Shown here: positions 20,394-28,423 of the stretch, piece after piece
Numbering within the stretch: position 1 is the stretch's first letter
How the letters are laid out: each line of letters starts with the position of its first letter
Assembly: GCA_902515405.1 (NCBI GenBank)
Contig: CABXUS010000003.1
Span: forward strand, 1 to 64,000
Length of the DNA: 64,000 nucleotides
Source of the DNA: an uncultured Bacteroidota bacterium
GTDB taxonomy: Bacteria > Bacteroidota > Bacteroidia > Flavobacteriales > Flavobacteriaceae
Direction of reading: 5' to 3'
Translations under genes and position numbers: made by a program
The notes under the pieces: generated by a model
The model's input: only the letters and a program-made list of their open reading frames with translations
What the model was told of the DNA's origin: nothing
Database searches by the model: none

Positions 20394-20498
20394 TTACGAG
20401 TAATCACAGGGTTCACAACTACATAGATTACATATACACTGACTGCAATTATTTTTATTGCATGACTCACAATTACAAACACAATTTGAATTTGTCAT
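20394..20498 (-). CDS. Cys-rich 34-aa peptide, metallothionein-like
   Basis: Hand translation of the minus strand: MTNSNCVCNCESCNKNNCSQCICNLCSCEPCDYS*; 10 Cys as CxC and CxxC; 34 bp downstream of dgkA on the same strand; not in the supplied ORF track (shorter than its apparent cut-off). Confidence 0.65.
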   Translation of the reverse strand: MTNSNCVCNCESCNKNNCSQCICNLCSCEPCDYS

Positions 20499-20532
20499 AT
20501 CACTAAATTTATGAATAATATTTTAATTGATT

Positions 20533-20895
20533 TTATAAGTTCTTTATATACGGGTAGTAAATGATTACTAAAATAATTAATGAACTTAATACTGCAAAAG
20601 ACACAGCACCAGCAGATATATCTTTAATTAACTTAATTCGTTCATCATATTTGGAATTAATTAAATCACAAATTTTTTCAGCAACAGTATTTAAAGCTTC
20701 AGTTGTTAAAATAAATCCAATCAATATTATATGAATAATCCATTCTTTAGTAGTTATTTCAAAGTAAATCCCTAAAGAAATAACAATTAAAAAAACAAAA
20801 GATTGAACCATTATCGCTTGCTCATTTTTTAAAAGAAAAAACATTCCCTTAATTGCAATTATAATACCTTTGAATCTTCTAATTATGAATTTCAT
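20533..20895 (-). CDS. dgkA: Diacylglycerol kinase family protein
   Basis: FKGI...LLKNEQA..., LTTEALNTVAEKICDLINSKYDERIKLIKDISAGAVS. Confidence 0.9.
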   Translation of the reverse strand: MKFIIRRFKGIIIAIKGMFFLLKNEQAIMVQSFVFLIVISLGIYFEITTKEWIIHIILIGFILTTEALNTVAEKICDLINSKYDERIKLIKDISAGAVSFAVLSSLIILVIIYYPYIKNL

Positions 20896-20927
20896 TTTTT
20901 CTAAACTTAATTAAATTTTTAATAATA

Positions 20928-21404
20928 ATGGATACTCTTAGTCATGCTTTATACGGAAAAGGTCTTTTTGGATATAAAAAATATAGATGGTTTTCCTTTC
21001 TATTTGGTGCTATTCCTGATTTATTTTCATTTGGAATTTACTTTGTATATCTTTTTTTATTTAGTGAATTTGAATTTGGAAAACCATCAAGAGAAGAACT
21101 TCCATTTTGGGTCTATAATTTATACGATATTTCCCATAGTATGATAACAGCTTTCTTTTGTATTGCAATTGCTTACAAGATTAACAAAGATTTTGCATGG
21201 CCTATGTTAGCATGGCCTACTCATATAATTATAGATTTTTTTACACACAGTATTGAGTTTTTCCCAACCCCAATTTTATGGCCAATTTCTGATTATAGAT
21301 TTGATGGTATTCCGTGGTCAAACCCATATGTATTGGGAATTAATTTTATTTTAATTTTTTTAATATTCTTCTATAGATGGAAAATAAAAAAAAGCCCTAA
21401 ATAA
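20928..21404 (+). CDS. Membrane protein, YdjM/DUF457-like metal-dependent hydrolase
   Basis: MDTLSHALYG, HSMITAF, WPTHIIIDFFTHS motifs, hydrophobic segments. Confidence 0.65.
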   Translation: MDTLSHALYGKGLFGYKKYRWFSFLFGAIPDLFSFGIYFVYLFLFSEFEFGKPSREELPFWVYNLYDISHSMITAFFCIAIAYKINKDFAWPMLAWPTHIIIDFFTHSIEFFPTPILWPISDYRFDGIPWSNPYVLGINFILIFLIFFYRWKIKKSPK

Positions 21405-21413
21405 GGGCTTTAA
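21389..21413. terminator. Bidirectional Rho-independent terminator between convergent genes
   Basis: AAAGCCCT-AAATA-AGGGCTTT hairpin with T-runs on both strands; overlaps the last bases of the 20928-21404 CDS. Confidence 0.85.
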
Positions 21414-21436
21414 TTTTTTAAGACTAATCATAAATT

Positions 21437-21949
21437 TTACATCAATCCAAGTTGTGTATAGAAGCTTAGGAAATCCATAAAATCTTGCTCAGCTACTATT
21501 TTCCCATCCTTCATTTTAATTAAAGTAGTTCCTGAAACATCTACTGTTTTACCGGTTGCAGGTACACCAAAAAATTCTCCATCATGAGTGCCTTTAAATC
21601 TCCAATGTTTAACCATTTTATCTCCTTGACCAAAAAGATCAACAAAAATTAATTCACCATCCGAAAATCCAGTAATATAATTGCCATAGTAAGCTTTAAA
21701 GTTTTCAATTCCAATAATGTCACCAGCTGATGTTGCAACAGCAACGACATCTTTGTCAAAATAATCTTCATTAATGATATCAAGATTCTTGTCTTTGAAA
21801 ACGGCATCCCAAACCATTGTGTACATTTCAAGATTTTTCTCCAAAGAAGCTTGAGCGGCTTCTAACTCTAAGTGCTTTTCTGACGGATTGTTACATCCAA
21901 TGAATAACAATGTTATAAAAGCCATTATAAAATTTAAATTTTTATTCAT
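21437..21949 (-). CDS. SnoaL-like / NTF2-fold polyketide cyclase family protein, lipoprotein
   Basis: VVAVATSAGDIIGIENFKAYYGNYITGF..., KHWRFKGTHDGEFFGVPATGKTV; lipobox IGCNN. Confidence 0.82.
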   Translation of the reverse strand: MNKNLNFIMAFITLLFIGCNNPSEKHLELEAAQASLEKNLEMYTMVWDAVFKDKNLDIINEDYFDKDVVAVATSAGDIIGIENFKAYYGNYITGFSDGELIFVDLFGQGDKMVKHWRFKGTHDGEFFGVPATGKTVDVSGTTLIKMKDGKIVAEQDFMDFLSFYTQLGLM

Positions 21950-21999
21950 AATATTACTATTTAATTAGGTTTAAGATAATATAATTATATTTATTTTTC

Positions 22000-22980
22000 A
22001 TGTATAGATATTTAATTTTTTTCATTTTTCTTTTACCCCTAAATATATTTAGTCAGTGTGATAATCTCATTTATCAGACCATTACTTACACAGATGAAAC
22101 TGAAGTTAAAGTTGAATGGTGCGGAGAAATAAATGACAGAGGAGAAAGAGATGGAAAAGGAAAACTTAATTATATCAACTATCAGATATTGTACCAAGAT
22201 GGGACCTGGAAAAATGACCGTCTAAATGGAAATGGTAAAACTGTATGGCTAAATGGAGATGTATATGAAGGGAATTATGAAATGGGTACGTTGGTTGAGG
22301 GGAAATTCTCTAGAAAAAATGAAGATGGTAGTATTACTTACGAAGGTAAGTTTGATGGAAATTACTTTGATGGAAAAGGAAAATTAGTTATTGAAAATAA
22401 ATTTCAAGTTTCAATCAGTGAAGGAGATTTTTTTAAGAATGATTTATTAAACGGAACTAAGGTTATTAAAGAGAATTCTTCGGGAGTTCAAAGTACATAT
22501 AAAGTAAAACATGGTAAAGAAACTCTTGTTGAAAGGAATGATGTAAATATTTATAAAAAAGATGATATAATTGGGGAAGCTGAATTTATCAAAGTTCCGC
22601 TTATACAAAGAGGATCGGAAAATGAAGGAAACCTTGCGTATGATGTTGAATTAGAAATTAATGGAGTTAAGGGAGAATGGCTTTTAGATACTGGAGCAAT
22701 GCCATTTTCAATAGGTAAAATACTATTTGAAAGATTAGTTAAAAATGGTATTAAGTATACAGACTTAAATAAAACTGTATCGTCAATTGGTGTTGGTGGA
22801 CAAACATCGGGTAGCTTGGTTATTATTGAAGAAATAAAGATTGGAGATTATATTATTAAAAATGTTGTTGCTGATATTGATGAAAATAATAACTACTCAT
22901 TATTAGGAACACAATTTCTAATTAAATTCAGTAATGTTGAGTGGAATATGAAGAAAAAAGAATTAATCCTCTATAAATAA
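22000..22980 (+). CDS. Secreted MORN-repeat protein with C-terminal retropepsin-like aspartic protease domain
   Basis: MORN-type repeats (GTWKNDRLNGNGKTVWLNGDVYEGNYEMG, YEGKFDGNYFDGKGKLV) followed by GEWLLDTGAM and SLLGTQFLIKF typical of clan AA single-lobe proteases. Confidence 0.78.
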   Translation: MYRYLIFFIFLLPLNIFSQCDNLIYQTITYTDETEVKVEWCGEINDRGERDGKGKLNYINYQILYQDGTWKNDRLNGNGKTVWLNGDVYEGNYEMGTLVEGKFSRKNEDGSITYEGKFDGNYFDGKGKLVIENKFQVSISEGDFFKNDLLNGTKVIKENSSGVQSTYKVKHGKETLVERNDVNIYKKDDIIGEAEFIKVPLIQRGSENEGNLAYDVELEINGVKGEWLLDTGAMPFSIGKILFERLVKNGIKYTDLNKTVSSIGVGGQTSGSLVIIEEIKIGDYIIKNVVADIDENNNYSLLGTQFLIKFSNVEWNMKKKELILYK

Positions 22981-22983
22981 AAA

Positions 22984-23412
22984 TTAGTTAAAAAAATCAT
23001 CTTCGCTTATGCTAGATTGAGTTAAGTTTCCGCTAGTCGTTTTTTGCATAGTTATAACATAACCTCCAACCTCATTAGTTTTAAAAGCCATAGACTTATC
23101 ATCTTTGTTAAAATATCTTTTTCCATTTCTATCTGTCCACATATAATTACAAACATATGTCCCAACAGGGATATTTTTAAATTTATAAGATTGTCTTGCT
23201 TTTATATAAGCATGTTGAATAACTCTATCTGATCTGACATTCCTAATTGCTACAATAATGTCTGTATTTGAATTTATGATTTCTATATATGTATCTTGTG
23301 AACTGTCTTTAATTTCAGGGGGGAATTTGCTCTTAAAAACTTTTTGACCTGTGTAATATTGAGAACTCAATATTATTGGAATAAAAAGAATTATAACTAA
23401 AATTTTTTTCAT
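22984..23412 (-). CDS. Hypothetical secreted protein
   Basis: Signal peptide (ILFIPIILSSQ), 142 aa, beta-rich. Confidence 0.65.
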   Translation of the reverse strand: MKKILVIILFIPIILSSQYYTGQKVFKSKFPPEIKDSSQDTYIEIINSNTDIIVAIRNVRSDRVIQHAYIKARQSYKFKNIPVGTYVCNYMWTDRNGKRYFNKDDKSMAFKTNEVGGYVITMQKTTSGNLTQSSISEDDFFN

Positions 23413-23421
23413 GTTTAAAAT

Positions 23422-24084
23422 TTATTTACTAATTGTAATTACTCTGTAAACTCTAGAATACTTTTTACCACCTTCCAATTTAATCTCTCCGATAAATGGT
23501 TTAACTCCAACTGATGATGCATGAATACTGTAAGTTCCGGGTTTAATTGTGATTGTTTTTGTTTCAGTTGATTTGAAGCTATATGAACTTGGTCCCAATT
23601 TTAAGATAAATGAATCCGTATGACTATTAAAAATACTTATTTCACAAAGAGATAAATCATTTGTTTCTCCAACGATATCAAAAATCTCATCGGCATTGAT
23701 GGGGGTTGTTGTTTTAATTTTATCATTATGTTTATTGATATTATCATTGTCTCCAAATCCTGAATATGATGTAATTGTGGATTCAACAGGAAATCCTAAT
23801 TTTAAATGTATTTGAACTTTTTTACCTTCAATTATCCTGTCAAGCACAAATAGTCCTTTAGTTGTTGCTTTATAATCCTCTGTGTATTCAATTAAAATTC
23901 CTTGACCATTTTTTAAACCATCTTTAAAAGATCCTTCATATGAATTATTTCCTTCATAGATAATCTTTCCAAATCCATTTACACAGTCACCCTCAACACA
24001 CTGTGAACTCAAAATAAATGGGAAGAAAAGAAATACTAATATTATTGATTTTAGATTTAAAAAAGCCCTCATTTTATTAAGCAT
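23422..24084 (-). CDS. Secreted MORN-repeat protein with PEGA-like C-terminus
   Basis: NGFGKIIYEGNNSYEGSFKDGLKNGQGILIEY MORN motif; KPGTYSIHASSVGVKPFIGEIKLEGGKKYSRVY PEGA-like tail. Confidence 0.7.
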   Translation of the reverse strand: MLNKMRAFLNLKSIILVFLFFPFILSSQCVEGDCVNGFGKIIYEGNNSYEGSFKDGLKNGQGILIEYTEDYKATTKGLFVLDRIIEGKKVQIHLKLGFPVESTITSYSGFGDNDNINKHNDKIKTTTPINADEIFDIVGETNDLSLCEISIFNSHTDSFILKLGPSSYSFKSTETKTITIKPGTYSIHASSVGVKPFIGEIKLEGGKKYSRVYRVITISK

Positions 24085-24472
24085 CTAGTTTAGGGTCTGG
24101 GCCCCATTTATTTATTTTTTTTTGCCCATCAATAACTGTAAAAATAAAAATAATAAGACTTCCTAGATAAGGGATCAGCACTAGTAGATATAGCCAACCA
24201 CTATTGCCAGTATCATGAATTCTTCGAATAGTAACAGCAAGACTAGGAATAAAATGAGCCAAAAACCAGACTATAAATAATAAACCAGCTATGACATATC
24301 CAACAGTTTCCCCTGCAGCTACAGATAATAGACCACCAATAAGTGCAACTATAATAAAAGCAGCTATTGTAAAAATAAAATAGAATAATGAAAACATCCA
24401 ATATTCTTGTCTTCTTGCTCGACCACTAAAATTCGAATAATTATCTCGCATTACTTTTAAATACCATTCCAT
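24077..24472 (-). CDS. DUF805 family membrane protein
   Basis: NFSGRARRQEYWMFSLF and RRIHDTGNSGWLYLLVLIPYLG motifs. Confidence 0.9.
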   Translation of the reverse strand: MEWYLKVMRDNYSNFSGRARRQEYWMFSLFYFIFTIAAFIIVALIGGLLSVAAGETVGYVIAGLLFIVWFLAHFIPSLAVTIRRIHDTGNSGWLYLLVLIPYLGSLIIFIFTVIDGQKKINKWGPDPKLDA

Positions 24473-24574
24473 AATTTACTTGTTAAATACAATTTACATA
24501 AAAAAGTTTATATACTTTTTTAAAAATATAATTAGTAAAGGATTAAATTGTAGTTCATATTAAAACTTAAAATA

Positions 24575-24856
24575 ATGAAAAAAGAAAAAAATTTTATAAA
24601 TGGAATTTTTGTTGGGTCTATTAGTATACTATTATTATTTATAATAATGGGTGCAAATACAAACGAAAAAGCAACTGCTTACGAGTTCTATGACTTAAAA
24701 GATACTAGAGGTTTAATCTTTAATAAATATACTGGTGAGATTAAATATGAAGAAATTCGTGAGGAACCAGTTTTCGTAGAGCATTATCATAATCTAAGTA
24801 GTTGGAATGGCCAACCACCTAGTAATGGTTCCCGTGTTAAACATATAACTCCATAG
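24575..24856 (+). CDS. Hypothetical small membrane-anchored/secreted protein
   Basis: 93 aa, one N-terminal hydrophobic segment. Confidence 0.5.
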   Translation: MKKEKNFINGIFVGSISILLLFIIMGANTNEKATAYEFYDLKDTRGLIFNKYTGEIKYEEIREEPVFVEHYHNLSSWNGQPPSNGSRVKHITP

Positions 24857-24889
24857 TTTATGAGTTAAAAACCTTCCTAATTTATTGAT

Positions 24890-25309
24890 ATGAATTGGAA
24901 ATGTAAACATACTTGGAAAAAAGCAAGAATAAATACACTTTGGTGTTTAATAGGATGTTCTATTGGCGATTTTGGAACAATATTTTATTTCCAAAATATA
25001 GAACATGATTGGAGTGTAGCTGCAATTATGACTTTAGCAATCATAAATGGTTTATTGACTTCTATTATTTTGGAAACAATAATTCTTATAAAACAAATGA
25101 GTTTTATAATTGCGTTTAAAACTGCATTAGGAATGAGTTTTATTTCAATGTTGGCTATGGAAATAGCTATGAACTTAACAGATATTTTGTTAACAGGGGG
25201 TGCGTTCCTAACTTGGTGGGCTATACCAATTATGCTACTTTCAGGTTTTATAACTCCGCTGCCTTACAATTACTGGAGGTTGAAGAAATATAATATTAGT
25301 TGTCACTAA
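24890..25309 (+). CDS. DUF4396-like membrane protein
   Basis: WKKARINTLWCLIGCSIGDFGTI...MEIAMNLTD; four hydrophobic segments. Confidence 0.6.
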   Translation: MNWKCKHTWKKARINTLWCLIGCSIGDFGTIFYFQNIEHDWSVAAIMTLAIINGLLTSIILETIILIKQMSFIIAFKTALGMSFISMLAMEIAMNLTDILLTGGAFLTWWAIPIMLLSGFITPLPYNYWRLKKYNISCH

Positions 25310-25312
25310 TTA

Positions 25313-26131
25313 ATGAAAAAACTTTTTTTTATAATTCCAATAATATTGTTTATAAGTGCAGAGGAGTTAAAAGTAATTTCATATAATATTAGATACAACA
25401 ACCCTAATGATGGTATTAATATTTGGGAAAATAGAAAATCAACTATTGCTAAATTTCTCAATGATGAAAATCCTGATTTTGCTGGGCTTCAAGAAGTGAC
25501 TTATTCTCAACTATCATTTTTAAAAGAATCATTAGTAAACTATAGCCTTATTGGGGTTGGTAGGGATGATGGAAAAACAAAAGGAGAGTACAGTCCAATA
25601 TTCTTTAATAAAAGAAAATATCAAGTTTTATACAATAAAACCTTTTGGCTTTCTTCAACGCCAGAAAAAATTTCCGTTGGCTGGGATGCTTCCATGGAAA
25701 GAATATGTACATATGGATTGTTTGAAAATATAAATTCAAAAGAAAAAATATGGGTTTTTAATACTCATTTTGATCATGTAGGTAATGAAGCAAGAAAAAA
25801 ATCTACAGATTTAATTTTAAGAAGGATTAATGAAATTAAATCAATGGGTAAACCTATTATTTTGACAGGTGATTTTAACTTAGATGATAATGATTCTTCA
25901 ATTAAAAAAATTCAAAGCCAAATGAAAGATGTTTTATTAAAAATAAACAAATTAAATACCAATTATGAAACATATAATGGGTTTAAAAATATAGTTGAGA
26001 CAAAAAGAAGAATTGATTATATTTTTGTTAATAATATTGTTGTTAAAAAAGCGGAGAATATACATTTGAAAACTCCTTTTGGAGGTTGGGCATCTGACCA
26101 CCATCCTGTTTTATCAATATTAAAAATCTAA
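25313..26131 (+). CDS. Endonuclease/exonuclease/phosphatase family protein
   Basis: VISYNIRYNNPNDG, AGLQEV, FNTHFDHVG, ILTGDFN, SDHHPV motifs. Confidence 0.92.
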   Translation: MKKLFFIIPIILFISAEELKVISYNIRYNNPNDGINIWENRKSTIAKFLNDENPDFAGLQEVTYSQLSFLKESLVNYSLIGVGRDDGKTKGEYSPIFFNKRKYQVLYNKTFWLSSTPEKISVGWDASMERICTYGLFENINSKEKIWVFNTHFDHVGNEARKKSTDLILRRINEIKSMGKPIILTGDFNLDDNDSSIKKIQSQMKDVLLKINKLNTNYETYNGFKNIVETKRRIDYIFVNNIVVKKAENIHLKTPFGGWASDHHPVLSILKI

Positions 26132-26228
26132 TATTATAAGTTCATTTTTATTATCTTTAAAATTACTGGGATTCGTCAGGATTTTTTTAACCGTTTAATG
26201 CTATTTAAAGGTTTAGATTATAAAAGAA

Positions 26229-26936
26229 ATGAAAAAATTATTTATTTTTTTACTCTTCACACATTTTATTTCTTTCGGGCAAGAGGAGATTGCTTTAGAT
26301 TATTTATATCCAAATGAAAATTTAGTATTAAAATACCAAGATGATTGGGGAAGAAATAATTATAAAAAAGTAATTAAGGAATTTAAAAAACAGCCTTTAA
26401 ATTTTGGAGATATAGTTTTTCTAGGAAACAGTATTACAGCAGAGGGGAAAGACTGGAGCGAAAGATTGAGTTACCCTAATATTAAAAATAGAGGAATTGG
26501 AGGAGATGTTAGTGAAGGTGTATTGGCTAGAATAGATGAAATTACTTACTTTAAACCTAAAGCAGTTTTTTTATTAATTGGTATTAATGATCTATGGAAT
26601 AAGACACCTAATATACCTTCAGTTGAATACATTTCGTCCAACATTATTAAAATTAGTAAAGCTATAAATAAGGATTCTCCAAATACTAAAATTTATGTTC
26701 AAACCATTTTACCTGTTGAAGAAGAAGTTTATAAAAAAAATATTATGAGTATTAATAGTATTTTGAAGCAAGCCCAAAAGAGTAACCCTTATAAAATTAT
26801 AGATCTACATTCTGTATTTGTAAATGATCTAGGAACTATCAAAAGTGATCTTTCAACTGATGGGATTCACTTAAGTGAAAAAGGATATGATGTTTGGACT
26901 AATTTTATAAAGCCAACCATTTTTTCTATTGAATAA
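26229..26936 (+). CDS. SGNH/GDSL hydrolase
   Basis: VFLGNSITAEG, NRGIGGDVSEG, LLIGINDLWN, STDGIHLSEKGYD blocks. Confidence 0.9.
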   Translation: MKKLFIFLLFTHFISFGQEEIALDYLYPNENLVLKYQDDWGRNNYKKVIKEFKKQPLNFGDIVFLGNSITAEGKDWSERLSYPNIKNRGIGGDVSEGVLARIDEITYFKPKAVFLLIGINDLWNKTPNIPSVEYISSNIIKISKAINKDSPNTKIYVQTILPVEEEVYKKNIMSINSILKQAQKSNPYKIIDLHSVFVNDLGTIKSDLSTDGIHLSEKGYDVWTNFIKPTIFSIE

Positions 26937-26979
26937 TAAAAATGTACATTATTCTATTATTATTTAGAAGCCTTTAATA

Positions 26980-27029
26980 TACGTTCAATATAAAATACTG
27001 ATAAAGAAAAAACCCACTTAATAGTGGGC
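26980..27029. repeat. 50-bp perfect direct repeat, copy A, containing hairpin CCCACT-TAAT-AGTGGG
   Basis: tacgttcaatataaaatactgataaagaaaaaacccacttaatagtgggc, identical to 28211-28260. Confidence 0.95.
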
Positions 27030-27151
27030 ATTCAAGTTTAAACGTAAGTCTAACCTATTTAAGAGGGCTTGAAGTAGCAGAACTAAAAGAAGAAGATATG
27101 CCGAATGTTAATAAGTAGTTGCTTTTGTGAATTATTTGTAACTTTCTGAAA

Positions 27152-27607
27152 ATGATAAAACTAATTCTCCTATTACTATTTATTCCACTTGTATCTTTAG
27201 GACAAGAAGAATCAAAAAAAATTGATTTAAATGTAGTTACTGAAAATGTTACAGCTAATCCTATTGGTGCTTTTAATTCTGCTCGTATGAGAGAATGGCA
27301 AAATATGAGAGCGAGAAGATTACAGAAATATATTTTTAAACCATCAAAGCAAACAGTTTTAAAGTTATACAGGGCAAATAAAGTAATTGGAATCCCCTTG
27401 AATGCTGGAATTTCTGATGAACATATGAAAGAATGGTTGCCTAAAATTGATTTAAGTAAAATGGTAGATGAATCAGAAAAACTATCAAGGAATGAAATTA
27501 TAAAAAGACTTAAAGAAACTAAAGAACTCTATGATGAAGGTATTTTAAATAAAGAAGAATATGAAAAAGAAACCTCAAAACTTAAGAGCCTGTTAATTGG
27601 TAATTAA
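27152..27607 (+). CDS. Hypothetical secreted protein with SHOCT-like C-terminal helix
   Basis: Signal peptide LLLFIPLVSLGQ; C-terminal EIIKRLKETKELYDEGILNKEEYEKETSKLKSLL. Confidence 0.65.
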   Translation: MIKLILLLLFIPLVSLGQEESKKIDLNVVTENVTANPIGAFNSARMREWQNMRARRLQKYIFKPSKQTVLKLYRANKVIGIPLNAGISDEHMKEWLPKIDLSKMVDESEKLSRNEIIKRLKETKELYDEGILNKEEYEKETSKLKSLLIGN

Positions 27608-27697
27608 ATGAAAAAGAAAAAGAAAGGATTAGCAGAGTTTCTTGAAACTTGGGGTATGCTATTAGCAAATATATTAGGGGTTTTCATTTTTAATTAA
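27608..27697 (+). CDS. Possible 29-aa membrane peptide
   Basis: ATG immediately after the previous stop: MKKKKKGLAEFLETWGMLLANILGVFIFN*; basic N-terminus and hydrophobic tail. Confidence 0.3.
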   Translation: MKKKKKGLAEFLETWGMLLANILGVFIFN

Positions 27698-27710
27698 TTT
27701 ATAAAGTATA

Positions 27711-27785
27711 ATGAATAAACTAATTATACTATTACTATTTATTCCACTTGTTTTTTCTTGTTCAAGTGATGAAGAACGCTGGTGA
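27711..27785 (+). pseudogene. Orphan or truncated lipoprotein signal peptide (24 aa)
   Basis: MNKLIILLLFIPLVFSCSSDEERW*: full lipobox then a stop after 8 residues; DNA nearly identical to the signal-peptide DNA of 27152-27607. Confidence 0.4.
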
Positions 27786-27804
27786 AAAATGTAATTTTTA
27801 AATT

Positions 27805-28143
27805 ATGACTATACAATCAGGAGACATACTTTCATACAATGGTGAAAAAACAACTATTGCAACAGAGCCACTAAAACCTTATTTAGAAAGCAGAAGTGAT
27901 ATAAGTTTTATTTTTAAATCTACAGCCTTAGTTAGAGGTTATATTGGCACCTGGAAAATTAAAAACAAAAAACTTTTTCTTGTTTCTCTAATTGGTTTTA
28001 TAGAAAATAGTGAGAAAGTAGACCTTAGCTATTTATTTCCAAACAAAAAAGAAGTTTTTGCTGATTGGTTCTCTGGTCAAATTAGAATTCCTAACAGAAT
28101 ACTTAATTTTAATAAGGGACTTTTAAAAAAAACGGTAGATTAA
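27805..28143 (+). CDS. Hypothetical conserved protein
   Basis: 112-aa ORF; YIGTWKIKNKKLFLVSLIGFIE and WFSGQIRIPN segments. Confidence 0.6.
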   Translation: MTIQSGDILSYNGEKTTIATEPLKPYLESRSDISFIFKSTALVRGYIGTWKIKNKKLFLVSLIGFIENSEKVDLSYLFPNKKEVFADWFSGQIRIPNRILNFNKGLLKKTVD

Positions 28144-28210
28144 ATTAATAGCCCAATAATCAAGTTTTTTCAATTGCCATATAGTTGCCAAGAATTTTAT
28201 ACTTTTAAGT

Positions 28211-28260
28211 TACGTTCAATATAAAATACTGATAAAGAAAAAACCCACTTAATAGTGGGC
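28211..28260. repeat. 50-bp perfect direct repeat, copy B
   Basis: Identical to 26980-27029. Confidence 0.95.
28238..28259 (-). terminator. Rho-independent terminator of tRNA-Asn
   Basis: Minus strand reads CCCACTATTAAGTGGG followed by TTTTTTC, about 33 bp past the tRNA 3' end. Confidence 0.8.
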
Positions 28261-28292
28261 TTTACGAGTGTGTGATGTAGCGGTTAAGCTTG

Positions 28293-28366
28293 CTCCCCCT
28301 CTAAGACTCGAACTTAGGACCCTCTGATTAACAGTCAGATGCTCTAACCAACTGAGCTAAGGAGGA
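28293..28366 (-). tRNA. tRNA-Asn(GTT)
   Basis: Minus strand TCCTCCTTAGCTCAGTTGGTTAGAGCATCTGACTGTTAATCAGAGGGTCCTAAGTTCGAGTCTTAGAGGGGGAG; 7-bp acceptor stem pairs, anticodon loop CTGTTAA, T-loop TTCGAGT. Confidence 0.95.
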
Positions 28367-28423
28367 ATTTTCTGAAGGCAAATATAAATTTAATTTTTGG
28401 GTATTCAAATTAGAGAAAGGAAT

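Noticed and set aside
28211-28366. Classical tRNA-site integrative element (att in tRNA 3' end)
   Set aside because: The direct repeat does not include any tRNA bases and no integrase is present between the copies; only a terminator-targeted event is consistent.
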